Shown: positions 1-6,026, counted from the first letter of the stretch. The stretch: DNA of 6,594 nt from Phycisphaerales bacterium (GCA_003152975.1 PMBP01000220.1:1-6594), one strand, 5' to 3'. Notes: generated by a model not told the origin, from the letters alone. Made by a program: numbers and translations.

Positions 1-45
1 AAACCTTATCAAGACAATATCTTCCAATCAATAGGTATCTCGAAC

Positions 46-60
46 TGTTCATATGTTCAT
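46..60. repeat. Tandem TGTTCAT direct repeat, possible operator half-sites
   Basis: TGTTCAT occurs at 46-52 and again at 54-60, eight bases apart. A third copy lies at 219-225, and the hexamer reads in inverted form (TGAACA) at 285-290, next to the predicted transcription start. Both 53-68 and 218-229 begin with ATGTTCAT and end with GTAC. Repeated short words in the leader of an operon headed by its own regulator suggest regulator binding sites, but in AT-rich DNA some repetition is expected by chance. The link to this regulator is inference. Confidence 0.35.
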
Positions 61-64
61 ATAT

Positions 65-94
65 GTACGATTGATCATTCTAAGAATGTCGTAC
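65..94. promoter_or_regulatory. Interrupted 11-bp inverted repeat in the leader
   Basis: GTACGA (65-70) is the exact reverse complement of TCGTAC (89-94). Inside it, CATTC (76-80) pairs with GAATG (84-88) around a TAA loop. The two stems abut on the right arm and are separated by a five-base bulge, TTGAT (71-75), on the left arm. That gives 11 paired positions in 30 bases. No T-tract follows, so it is a poor terminator candidate for an upstream gene. A protein-binding dyad is as likely as an RNA hairpin, since the predicted promoter lies downstream. Confidence 0.4.
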
Positions 95-248
95 TACCTT
101 GTCAACGGCAAATTCCGAACGATTTCATGACCTTCTACACGCTGTTTCTATCGATCAACAAGAAATTGTTAATGTTATAAGTTAATATTAAACAACAACT
201 TAAGACATTTTACAATCATGTTCATGTACCATTTTATGAATCAATCGG

Positions 249-277
249 TTGACAGGTGGAGAAAAACAAATTATGAT
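249..277 (+). promoter_or_regulatory. Near-consensus sigma70-type promoter
   Basis: A perfect -35 box TTGACA (249-254) is followed, after the optimal 17-base spacer, by TATGAT (272-277), which matches five of six -10 positions. Transcription would begin around 284-285. The promoter lies inside the reading frame that can be extended back to an ATG at 218, so that frame's upstream ATGs (218, 236) cannot be used on this transcript. The first ATG with a usable 5' leader is at 317, about 32 bases downstream. No equally good promoter is visible elsewhere in the leader. Confidence 0.75.
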
Positions 278-306
278 GATCAATTGAACATGCACGATCA
301 TATGAT
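276..306. promoter_or_regulatory. Candidate operator overlapping the transcription start
   Basis: The nine bases ATGATCAAT at 276-284 are the reverse complement of 70-78 and overlap the end of the -10 box and the predicted start of transcription. They are followed by TGAACA (285-290), the inverse of the upstream TGTTCA words, and by a perfect 10-bp palindrome, ATCATATGAT (297-306). A protein bound here would block initiation, the usual geometry for an autorepressor. The assignment rests on symmetry and position only. Confidence 0.35.
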
Positions 307-316
307 ATGGATTAAC

Positions 317-1324
317 ATGGCTCGGGATAAAACACAGAAGAAGTTGCTCTACAAGGTTGCCAAGGCTTATTACGAAGACGGTTTGACGCAACAACAGATC
401 GCCGATAGCTTTGGCATGTCGAGGATTCGGGTCTCAAGACTCCTCCAAAAATCGATTGAGGAAAAGGTGGTCTTGATCACCATTAATCCCCCGCCTCACA
501 CCACTGCCGACCTTGAAAGAAGGCTGGAAAAGGCTTATGGCCTCAAAGAGGCCTTGATCGTCGCTCCGGACGACAAGAATCCACACTCCATAGTCTCCGC
601 GATCGGCAAGGCTGCGGCCAATTATCTGGTTCGCTGCATCCAAGGCAACGATGTTATCGGGCTAACCTGGGGTACGGCCGTGCTGTCCGTGATCAATTCG
701 CTACCGGCCGTTCGCTTTCCCGATGTCAAAATCGTCCAGCTCATCGGCGGTCTCGGTAAGCCGCAGGCCCATACGCACGGAACGGATTTGGCGCGGCGGA
801 TGGCACAGAGTTTCGGCGCGCGCCCGCACCTGCTCGGCGCGCCGGGCGTGGTGCAGACGCGGATGGTGCGGGATTCACTGATCACCGATCCACAGATCGC
901 AGAACCGCTGAAGCTGGCCGAGCAGGCCGACATCGCGGTGGTCGGAATCGGGACGCTGCTGCCCGACTCGACGCTGGTAAAATCCGAATGCATCTTCACG
1001 GATGCGGAGATCGAATGGCTCCGGCAACTGAGCTGCGTGGGCGATATCGCGCTGCAGTTTTTCGACAACGACGGCCGGAAGGTCTTCACGCCTCTGGATC
1101 AACGGATCATCGGACTGACGCGAGAACAGATGCAGCGGATCGGACGGGTGATCGGCGTGGCCGGCGGGATGGACAAGCTGGCGGCGATTCGCGGGGCCCT
1201 GAGGGGCAAGTGGCTCCATGTGCTGGTCACCGACGAAGAAGTCGCCCTCACCCTGCTGCGGGAAGTGGAGGGGGAGAATCCGGCAGTGGAGCCCAAACAA
1301 GAAGTCGTCAATGAGGATGAATAA
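317..1324 (+). CDS. SorC/DeoR-family sugar-binding transcriptional regulator
   Basis: This is a cytoplasmic regulator of 335 residues, a normal length for the SorC family, whose members bind DNA through an N-terminal helix-turn-helix and sense a sugar or sugar phosphate through a C-terminal domain. The HTH lies at about residues 19-46 (EDGLTQQQIADSFGMSR, then RVSRLLQ). The effector domain spans about 63-316 and carries family-like segments such as DVIGLTWGTA (112-121), QLIGGLG (141-147) and VAGGMDKLAAIRGAL (281-295). A hydrophilic tail follows. The frame stays open back to 218, but the ATG at 317 is chosen because a strong promoter (249-277) lies inside the longer frame and the extra N-terminal residues show no family likeness. 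The ribosome site is weak (GGA at 309-311), and ATG 290 is a lesser alternative. G+C rises from about 40% at the start to about 70% in the effector domain. As first gene of the operon it probably controls itself and the genes below. Its ligand is unknown. Confidence 0.9.
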   Translation: MARDKTQKKLLYKVAKAYYEDGLTQQQIADSFGMSRIRVSRLLQKSIEEKVVLITINPPPHTTADLERRLEKAYGLKEALIVAPDDKNPHSIVSAIGKAAANYLVRCIQGNDVIGLTWGTAVLSVINSLPAVRFPDVKIVQLIGGLGKPQAHTHGTDLARRMAQSFGARPHLLGAPGVVQTRMVRDSLITDPQIAEPLKLAEQADIAVVGIGTLLPDSTLVKSECIFTDAEIEWLRQLSCVGDIALQFFDNDGRKVFTPLDQRIIGLTREQMQRIGRVIGVAGGMDKLAAIRGALRGKWLHVLVTDEEVALTLLREVEGENPAVEPKQEVVNEDE

Positions 1325-1348
1325 ATCCATACCTCTGGAGAGACTCGG

Positions 1349-2206
1349 ATGAAACTGGCATTGAATACCTATGTTTATGAAGTGGCCAAGTGGCCTATCG
1401 AAAAGACCCTCACGAGCGCCCACCGGATGGGATTCCGATACACCGAGTATTCCGCCTGCGGATCGGGCGACCCGACGACAATGACTGCACGCAAACGCCG
1501 CGACATGGTCAGGATGCACAAAGACCTCGGCCTGCACAGTTCGCAGATGTTGTTGGCCAAGGTTGAACACATGGCCTGTCCGAGCGCGCGCATTCGCGGC
1601 GAAGTTCTCGACTACATGAAGCGGTGCAGCGAGTTTCAGCTCGAGTTGGGCGGGCGGCAGGTGCTGGTCTGCTGGGGCTGCGGGGTGCATCTTGCCGAGA
1701 TGCTGCCGGAAACGGCGTGGCTCAATTCTATCGACGCCATCCGCAAACTGGCGCGGTGGGGCCTGTCGCAGGGATTGCTGGTGGACCTGGAGATCGAGCC
1801 GCATGTCTATTTCATCCTCAATAGCAGCGACAAGGCCGCCAGGATGGTCGAGGATATCGGAATGCCCAATGTGTTTCCGAATCTGGACATTGGGCATTTC
1901 GTGATCAATCGCGAGGGTCCGCAGCGAATCGAGAAGATTCGGGACAAGATCATTCATATCCACCTGAGCGAGACACAGGGCTACGACCACACCAACAGTA
2001 TTCTCGGTACTGGGACAGTGGACTTTGCCTCCTATGTCCGCAAGGCCGTGGAGCTTGGGATTGAGGCCAACTGTGCCCGTGTCGGCGAGCCGTGCATCGC
2101 CGGCATCGAGATGGGCGAACCGCATTTCCCCGTGGACGATCCCGACCGCTGGATGCAAAAGAGCCTGCGCTTTCTCAAGGGCCATATGCCAGAAGTGACA
2201 CGATAG
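1349..2206 (+). CDS. Sugar phosphate isomerase/epimerase, xylose isomerase-like TIM barrel
   Basis: A 285-residue cytoplasmic enzyme of the AP-endonuclease-2/xylose-isomerase-like TIM-barrel family (COG1082 type), whose members epimerise or isomerise sugars and sugar phosphates through a divalent metal. It is full length for the family and has no signal peptide. Probable metal ligands by family pattern are E150 (in LEIEPH; E148 is the alternative), D180 and H183 (in LDIGH), H205 (in HIHLSE) and E254 (in GIEMGEP). GTGTVDF at 220-226 matches the conserved G.G.vDf segment, and SLRFLKG near the end is a usual last helix. The start is supported by GGAGAG (1337-1342), six bases upstream. It begins 24 bases after the regulator. 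Family members range from tagatose/psicose 3-epimerase to inositol enzymes, so the substrate cannot be assigned. The neighbouring fucose-isomerase-like enzyme suggests consecutive steps on one sugar. The coding strand contains a long perfect hairpin at 1858-1901. Confidence 0.88.
   Translation: MKLALNTYVYEVAKWPIEKTLTSAHRMGFRYTEYSACGSGDPTTMTARKRRDMVRMHKDLGLHSSQMLLAKVEHMACPSARIRGEVLDYMKRCSEFQLELGGRQVLVCWGCGVHLAEMLPETAWLNSIDAIRKLARWGLSQGLLVDLEIEPHVYFILNSSDKAARMVEDIGMPNVFPNLDIGHFVINREGPQRIEKIRDKIIHIHLSETQGYDHTNSILGTGTVDFASYVRKAVELGIEANCARVGEPCIAGIEMGEPHFPVDDPDRWMQKSLRFLKGHMPEVTR
1858..1901 (+). other. 15-bp RNA hairpin inside the TIM-barrel gene
   Basis: AATGCCCAATGT (1861-1872) is the exact reverse complement of ACATTGGGCATT (1887-1898). 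Outward, 1858-1860 (CGG) can pair with 1899-1901 (TCG) using one G-U pair, so the transcript could form a 15-pair stem with a 14-base loop (1873-1886). No U-tract follows, so it is not an ordinary terminator. The arms encode residues 170-175 and 180-184, including the metal-site D180 and H183, so coding constraint may explain part of it. Possible roles are mRNA stability or a translational pause. Confidence 0.6.
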
Positions 2207-2246
2207 TGCAAACTCCATAACCAACATCCTTCTTCGAGGGAAATAT

Positions 2247-3671
2247 ATGAGAAAAGACAAGCTGACATTTGGCCTGATCGTGGGAACGCGCGGCGTGTTT
2301 TCCTCCGAGCTGGCCCGGATAGGACGCGAGGAGTTGATTGCACAAGTTCACAAACTCGGCCACCGGGCCGTTGTTCTTCCTGCCGAGGCCACGCCGACCG
2401 GCGCGGTGGAGACGATTGCCGATGCCAAGAAATGCGCGGCACTGTTCAACCAGCATCGCGACTGGATCGACGGCGTGATCATCTCGCTGCCGAACTTCGG
2501 CGACGAGCTGGGGATCATCAACACGCTTCAGTGGGCCAAGCTGGGCGTGCCGGTGCTGGTGCAGGCCTGCGACGACGATCTCGACAAGCTGGACACGCAG
2601 CACCGCCGTGATTCGTTCTGCGGCAAGCTGTCGGTGTGCAACAATCTGGTGCAGTACGGTATCCCGTTTACGGACACCGCAACGCACACGGTGGCGATCA
2701 ACAGCCCGGCGTTTGTCCGCGATCTCGAACAGTTTGCGGGCGTGTGCCGTGTGGTCAACGGCCTGTGCAGCGCGCGGATCGGGGCGATCGGCACCCGGCC
2801 GGGGGCATTTCAGACGATGAGGGCCAGCGAGAAGCTCCTACAGGTCTCCGGGATCACGGTGCTGCCGGTCGATCTGTCGGAGATCATCGCCGCGGCGACA
2901 AAGGTCGATGTGGCCGGTAGCCGGGCAAAACGGAAGCTGTCGGAGATGAAGGCCTACGGCAAAACCCCGGCGGGGATCAGTAACTTAGACGCCAAGTTCG
3001 AGCGGAATGTGCGGTTGTTTCTGGCGATGGAGGACTGGATGAACACCAACGAGATTGACGCGGCGGGCGTGCAGTGCTGGACCTCGATCCAGCAGAACTA
3101 CGGCTGTGCGGCATGCCTGACCATGAGCATGATGAGCGACAGCCTGCGGCCGTGCGCCTGCGAGGTGGATATCGCCGGCGTGACGGCCATGTACGCGCTG
3201 GTGTTGGCCAGCGGAAAAGCGGCGGCGATGGTCGATTGGAACAACAACTACGGGACCGACCGCGACAAGTGCGTCGCCCAGCACTGCAGCAATTACCCCA
3301 AGAGCTTCATTGGCAAGTCCGTCGAGGTCTCGACGCTGGATGTCCTGGGCACGGCCCTGGGTGCCGAGAACTGCTTCGGAGCCGTCAAGGGCAAGGCCGA
3401 GCCGGGACCGATGACCTACCTGCGGATCAGCACCGATGACCGCAACGGGCGAATCCACGGCTACCTGGGGCAGGGCGAGTTTACGAGTGACCCCTTCAAC
3501 ATGTCCGGCGGTATCGCTGTCAGTAGGATTGAAGGATTGCAGCGGCTCTTTAAGCATATCTGCAAGCAGGGCTTCGAACATCATTGCGCGATGGTGCGGA
3601 CGCACTGTTCCGAGGTTGTCAAAGAAGCGGTGACGACCTATCTGGGGTGGGATCTGTATGTGCACGAGTAA
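2247..3671 (+). CDS. L-fucose/L-arabinose isomerase family protein (COG2407 type)
   Basis: A 474-residue cytoplasmic protein of the L-fucose/L-arabinose isomerase fold, enzymes that interconvert aldoses and ketoses at a Mn2+ site. The N-terminal half (about 5-210) forms the Rossmann-like domains, with GVIISLPNFGDE at 76-87. The C-terminal half carries the likely metal site: E306 in CACEVDIAG, D330 in VDWNNN, H346 in AQHCSN and H445/H446 in FEHHCAM. The E306-D330 spacing of 24 equals that of E337-D361 in E. coli FucI. The protein is shorter than FucI and closer to the COG2407 group, many of whose members have no known substrate, so fucI is not assigned. It has 17 cysteines, several around the active site (C287, C290, C303, C305, C342, C347), which would suit a low-oxygen life. 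GAGGG (2236-2240) lies six bases before the ATG. The gene begins 40 bases after its neighbour and its last 14 bases overlap the next gene, indicating coupling. Confidence 0.88.
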   Translation: MRKDKLTFGLIVGTRGVFSSELARIGREELIAQVHKLGHRAVVLPAEATPTGAVETIADAKKCAALFNQHRDWIDGVIISLPNFGDELGIINTLQWAKLGVPVLVQACDDDLDKLDTQHRRDSFCGKLSVCNNLVQYGIPFTDTATHTVAINSPAFVRDLEQFAGVCRVVNGLCSARIGAIGTRPGAFQTMRASEKLLQVSGITVLPVDLSEIIAAATKVDVAGSRAKRKLSEMKAYGKTPAGISNLDAKFERNVRLFLAMEDWMNTNEIDAAGVQCWTSIQQNYGCAACLTMSMMSDSLRPCACEVDIAGVTAMYALVLASGKAAAMVDWNNNYGTDRDKCVAQHCSNYPKSFIGKSVEVSTLDVLGTALGAENCFGAVKGKAEPGPMTYLRISTDDRNGRIHGYLGQGEFTSDPFNMSGGIAVSRIEGLQRLFKHICKQGFEHHCAMVRTHCSEVVKEAVTTYLGWDLYVHE

Positions 3672-4596
3672 ATGGACAGTGTTTATATCAATATGGTTCC
3701 TGTTACCCGCGATGGTATTGGCCCAGTCGGCCGACTGGCAGAAGGTGGTCTGGCGGGAACCGCAGGTACGGTATCTGCTGGCCGACATGACGATGGGCGG
3801 TAATGTTGCGATGTACCGCGAGTACGCCGAGAAGGAAAAAGACCCTGATTCGCGCGAGGCGATCCGGCTGTGGGATGCCGGGGTTCGCGTGGCCAACACC
3901 GGCGACTTTGAGCGGAAGTGGGTGGCCAACCAGTATGGCAAAGACGGGCGGGTGATGCGGATCGTCTTTCGGGGATCCAATCGTACGATTACCGGAAGCG
4001 AGGTTTTGTTGACCTCAGATTATTCGCTAGATCAGGGCGCAATCCGGATTATGTTGCTTGAATTATCGTTGGGATGGCCAATCGCCGAGATCAAAGAGCC
4101 GCAGGCCAATCCTTCCGTCGCCGAGGCATTGCGGCGTTGGGACGAGGGCGTTCGAGTCCTGAATCTGCACTGGTTCGAGGCCAAAGGGCAAGGACAGCAG
4201 CGGCGGATCGTCTATCGAGGGACAGACAGCAAGGTCGATGGCACGAAAGTCCAGTTAAACTCCGATCTGACATATCCCGAAACGAATGTGCGGTATTTCA
4301 TGGCCGACATCGCCCTGGGCGGGTCGGTCGAGTTCTATCGAAAGACCGCGGAGGTCGCCCACGAGATGGGATGCCTGGAGGCGGTACGCCGGACAGAGGA
4401 GGGCTACACCATCACCAACCTGGACCAATTCGAACGCAAACAGGTGAACGGCCAAACCGTGATCACCCGCAAGGGCACTAACGAGCGAATCAGCGGCATG
4501 GAAGTCTGGCTTAGCAGCAATGCCAAGAGAGCGGCCGGGCCGACAGAGGATGCGCGGCCCGGCAATATTTCTGAAGGCAAAAAGGGCTCATCGTGA
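3658..4596 (+). CDS. Secreted protein of unknown family with three tandem repeats
   Basis: I do not recognise this 312-residue protein. It starts with a clear Sec signal peptide: a short basic n-region (MCTSK), a hydrophobic core to about residue 21 and a probable cleavage VLA|QS after A22. There is no lipobox cysteine, so the mature form should be soluble in the periplasm or outside the cell. The rest is three diverged copies of one unit (37-121, 129-203, 211-288), then a polar tail (289-312). Each unit appears to run beta strand, helix (EA.RRWDEGVRV type), then three short strands ending in GxxVxLxSD. No catalytic motif stands out, so a binding or scaffold role is as likely as an enzyme. 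The ATG at 3658 overlaps the end of the isomerase gene by 14 bases, and GGGGTGGG (3643-3650) serves as its ribosome site. The ATG at 3672 is in another frame. Its place before a secreted beta-helix protein hints at extracellular carbohydrate work. Confidence 0.85.
   Translation: MCTSKWTVFISIWFLLPAMVLAQSADWQKVVWREPQVRYLLADMTMGGNVAMYREYAEKEKDPDSREAIRLWDAGVRVANTGDFERKWVANQYGKDGRVMRIVFRGSNRTITGSEVLLTSDYSLDQGAIRIMLLELSLGWPIAEIKEPQANPSVAEALRRWDEGVRVLNLHWFEAKGQGQQRRIVYRGTDSKVDGTKVQLNSDLTYPETNVRYFMADIALGGSVEFYRKTAEVAHEMGCLEAVRRTEEGYTITNLDQFERKQVNGQTVITRKGTNERISGMEVWLSSNAKRAAGPTEDARPGNISEGKKGSS
3766..4521 (+). repeat. Three tandem copies of a domain of about 80 residues
   Basis: Copies are encoded at 3766-4020, 4042-4266 and 4288-4521. 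Shared marks are: VRYLLAD (37-43) and VRYFMAD (211-217), replaced by IRIMLLE in copy 2; GGNV..YR and GGSV..YR in copies 1 and 3; WDAGVRV (72-78), WDEGVRV (161-167) and the weaker TEEGYTI (246-252); FERK (84-87), FEAK (173-176) and FERK (258-261); RIVFRGS, RIVYRGT and VITRKGT; GSEVLLTSD (113-121), GTKVQLNSD (195-203) and GMEVWLSSN (280-288). Copies 1 and 3 agree best in the first strand, copies 1 and 2 in the helix. Confidence 0.85.
4534..4563 (+). other. All-GC 9-bp hairpin near the end of the repeat-protein gene
   Basis: GCCGGGCCG (4534-4542) is the exact reverse complement of CGGCCCGGC (4555-4563), with a 12-base loop. All nine pairs are G-C. AATATTT follows at 4564-4570, a poor U-tract. 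It sits about 30 bases before the stop codon and 50 before the next start. It could be a partial terminator or a stability element lowering or protecting expression across the gene 4/gene 5 boundary. It lies in the polar, poorly conserved tail of the protein, where codon choice is freer. Confidence 0.45.
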
Positions 4597-4598
4597 AC

Positions 4599-4605
4599 AG
4601 GGGGA
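4599..4605 (+). promoter_or_regulatory. Ribosome binding site deciding the beta-helix gene start
   Basis: AGGGGGA lies eight bases before the ATG at 4614. It is inside the alternative frame opened by a GTG at 4593, which overlaps the previous stop as GTGA and has its own weaker AAGGG (4582-4586). The ATG gives the more typical signal peptide (MKQF...), so 4614 is preferred, but coupled initiation at 4593 is not excluded. Confidence 0.55.
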
Positions 4606-4613
4606 TCGAAATA

Positions 4614-6026
4614 ATGAAACAGTTTTCCTGTTTGTTGGTGCTGTCGTTAATTCTCTGGAGCCCGAGCCTTGTTCAAGAGGGTCTGTATGCGTCTGAGCCG
4701 GGAGCGATCTCTCCGGCCGGAATGGATTCGGGAATCATTTCGATTACCGATTTCGGCGCCAAACCCGATGGGGCGACCGATTGCACCGTGGCTATCCAGA
4801 AAGCGATCGATTTTGCTTCGGCCAAGGGCGGCATCGTCCAGGTCCCAGTCGGACGGTTCCTGGTCCGAGGTAACATAGTGATGAAAATGGGCGTGCACCT
4901 GTCGGGCATCAATCAGGCCCCGCAGTCTTGGGAGCCGGCGACGGGTTCGATATTGCTGCCGACGGCGGGACGCGACAACGAGGAGGCGCAGGCCTTCATC
5001 GAGATGCGAAGCTCGACCTCGATTCGGGGCGTGACGATCTATTATCCGGAACAGAAGGTCGAGGACATCCGGCCGTACCCATGGACAATCCAGATCCGGG
5101 CGGATCCGGCCAACGAGAAGGAGGTCAGCTTCGATTGCACGGTGGAGAATGTCACGCTGATCAACAGCTACAATGGCATCCGCACGGGACCGACGGAGAA
5201 CGGCCGGCACCGGATCTTCAGCGTGCATGGCTGCATGCTGCGGCGCGGCATTCTTGTCGAAGGGACCGGCGATATCGGCCGGCTCGAGAATGTCCAGATT
5301 CATTCGCACTTTTGGGCCCACCCGGCGTTTGGGGGCAACTGGAACAAGGTCTTTGCCTTCATGCAGCAGAACCTCGAGGCGTTCATTTTCGGCCGGACGG
5401 ACTGGGAGTATGTGACCAACACCTTCGTATTTCCGGCCAAGGTCGGCTACCGATTCATCGAGAGCAAGGGTTCGGATTGGGGCGGTGCGTGCAACGGACA
5501 GTTCTCCGGCATCGGGGCCGACGCCTGCGACACCTGTGTGCTGGTCGAGTCGATCCAACCGCAGGGGCTCTTGATTACCAACGGCCAGTTCAACGCCCAT
5601 CGCGTCGGCCGCAGCACGCAGGTCGTCGTCGAGCCGGGATGCTCGGGCAACATCCGCTTTGTCAATTGCGGATTCTGGGGACCGGTGCTGCACAACGCGG
5701 CGATCCGCGGTAGCTCGTTTGTCTCCTTTTCGGATTGCTATTTTTCCAACGATAACCGGAAGGACCCCGGCTATTCGATCGTGGCCGAAGGCGGCAAGCT
5801 GCAGGTCCAGAACTGCACTTTCGACGCCCGCTCCAAGGATCGCCAGCCCGGCAACGCCTGGAGCCAAAAGGATGATCGGATCCAACCCGGTGCGGTGCAC
5901 CTCAAGCCCGGGGTCATGAGCGCCATCGTGCGTGGCAACAATGGGTACTATGGCGTGAATATCAACAATGAGATCGGCGACAAGGCTATCTTCGCCGACA
6001 ACGAACCGTATCGGCCTCAACCGTAA
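4614..6026 (+). CDS. Secreted pectate-lyase-superfamily right-handed beta-helix protein
   Basis: A 470-residue exported protein. Residues 1-26 are a signal peptide (MKQ, hydrophobic core 5-22, probable cleavage LYA|SE). Residues 43-100 match the N-terminal signature of the Pectate_lyase_3/GH28-like beta-helix fold: DFGAKPDGATDCTVAIQKAI (46-65), then GGIVQVPVGRFLVRG (72-86). From about 130 to 460 there are successive short strands with N, C and F at the turns (for example VENVTLINSYNGI, IRFVNCGFWG, VQNCTFDA), as expected for helix coils. Members include polygalacturonases, lyases, epimerases and non-catalytic binders. I see no clear GH28 NTD/DD/GHG catalytic set, so activity and substrate are unassigned. 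The start is ATG 4614 with AGGGGGA upstream; GTG 4593 would add seven residues. It lies 17 bases after the repeat-protein gene and 12 before the epimerase gene, so it is co-transcribed with both. Confidence 0.85.
   Translation: MKQFSCLLVLSLILWSPSLVQEGLYASEPGAISPAGMDSGIISITDFGAKPDGATDCTVAIQKAIDFASAKGGIVQVPVGRFLVRGNIVMKMGVHLSGINQAPQSWEPATGSILLPTAGRDNEEAQAFIEMRSSTSIRGVTIYYPEQKVEDIRPYPWTIQIRADPANEKEVSFDCTVENVTLINSYNGIRTGPTENGRHRIFSVHGCMLRRGILVEGTGDIGRLENVQIHSHFWAHPAFGGNWNKVFAFMQQNLEAFIFGRTDWEYVTNTFVFPAKVGYRFIESKGSDWGGACNGQFSGIGADACDTCVLVESIQPQGLLITNGQFNAHRVGRSTQVVVEPGCSGNIRFVNCGFWGPVLHNAAIRGSSFVSFSDCYFSNDNRKDPGYSIVAEGGKLQVQNCTFDARSKDRQPGNAWSQKDDRIQPGAVHLKPGVMSAIVRGNNGYYGVNINNEIGDKAIFADNEPYRPQP

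Larger units (their letters stand above)
1..248. other. AT-rich non-coding leader upstream of the operon
   Basis: No gene can be supported here on either strand: the open frames are short, lack ribosome binding sites and match nothing recognisable. Hand counting gives about 31% G+C over bases 1-240, against about 72% in a 60-base stretch of the regulator (781-840). The stretch holds two adjacent TGTTCAT copies, an interrupted inverted repeat and several GATCA-type words, described separately. It looks like the regulatory region of the operon that begins near 284. Nothing shows what lies further left. Confidence 0.7.

Noticed and set aside
99..127. Possible second promoter TTGTCA, 17 bases, ATTTCA
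   Set aside because: The -10 match is poor and a far better promoter lies downstream.
166..202. AT-rich inverted repeats (TTGTTAAT/ATTAAACAA and TAAGTT/AACTTA)
   Set aside because: Imperfect or short, in very AT-rich DNA where such pairing is common; no tract or neighbouring gene gives them a role.
218..316. Upstream extension of the regulator from ATG 218, 236 or 290
   Set aside because: The promoter lies at 249-277, inside the extension, and the extra residues have no SorC likeness. ATG 290 would leave a leader of only about six bases.
539..553. GGCCTC-AAA-GAGGCC hairpin in the regulator gene
   Set aside because: Only six pairs with a three-base loop and no U-tract; short perfect hairpins like this are expected by chance in GC-rich coding DNA.
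875..2260. 461-residue open frame on the minus strand antisense to the regulator and TIM-barrel gene
   Set aside because: It overlaps two well-supported sense genes with family motifs and ribosome sites. Its translation matches nothing recognisable and is rich in His, Arg and Pro, as GC-rich shadows are.
4614..4640. Possible lipoprotein signal with the cysteine at residue 6 of the beta-helix protein
   Set aside because: The cysteine precedes the hydrophobic core, whereas a lipobox cysteine follows it. LYA|SE fits ordinary Sec cleavage.
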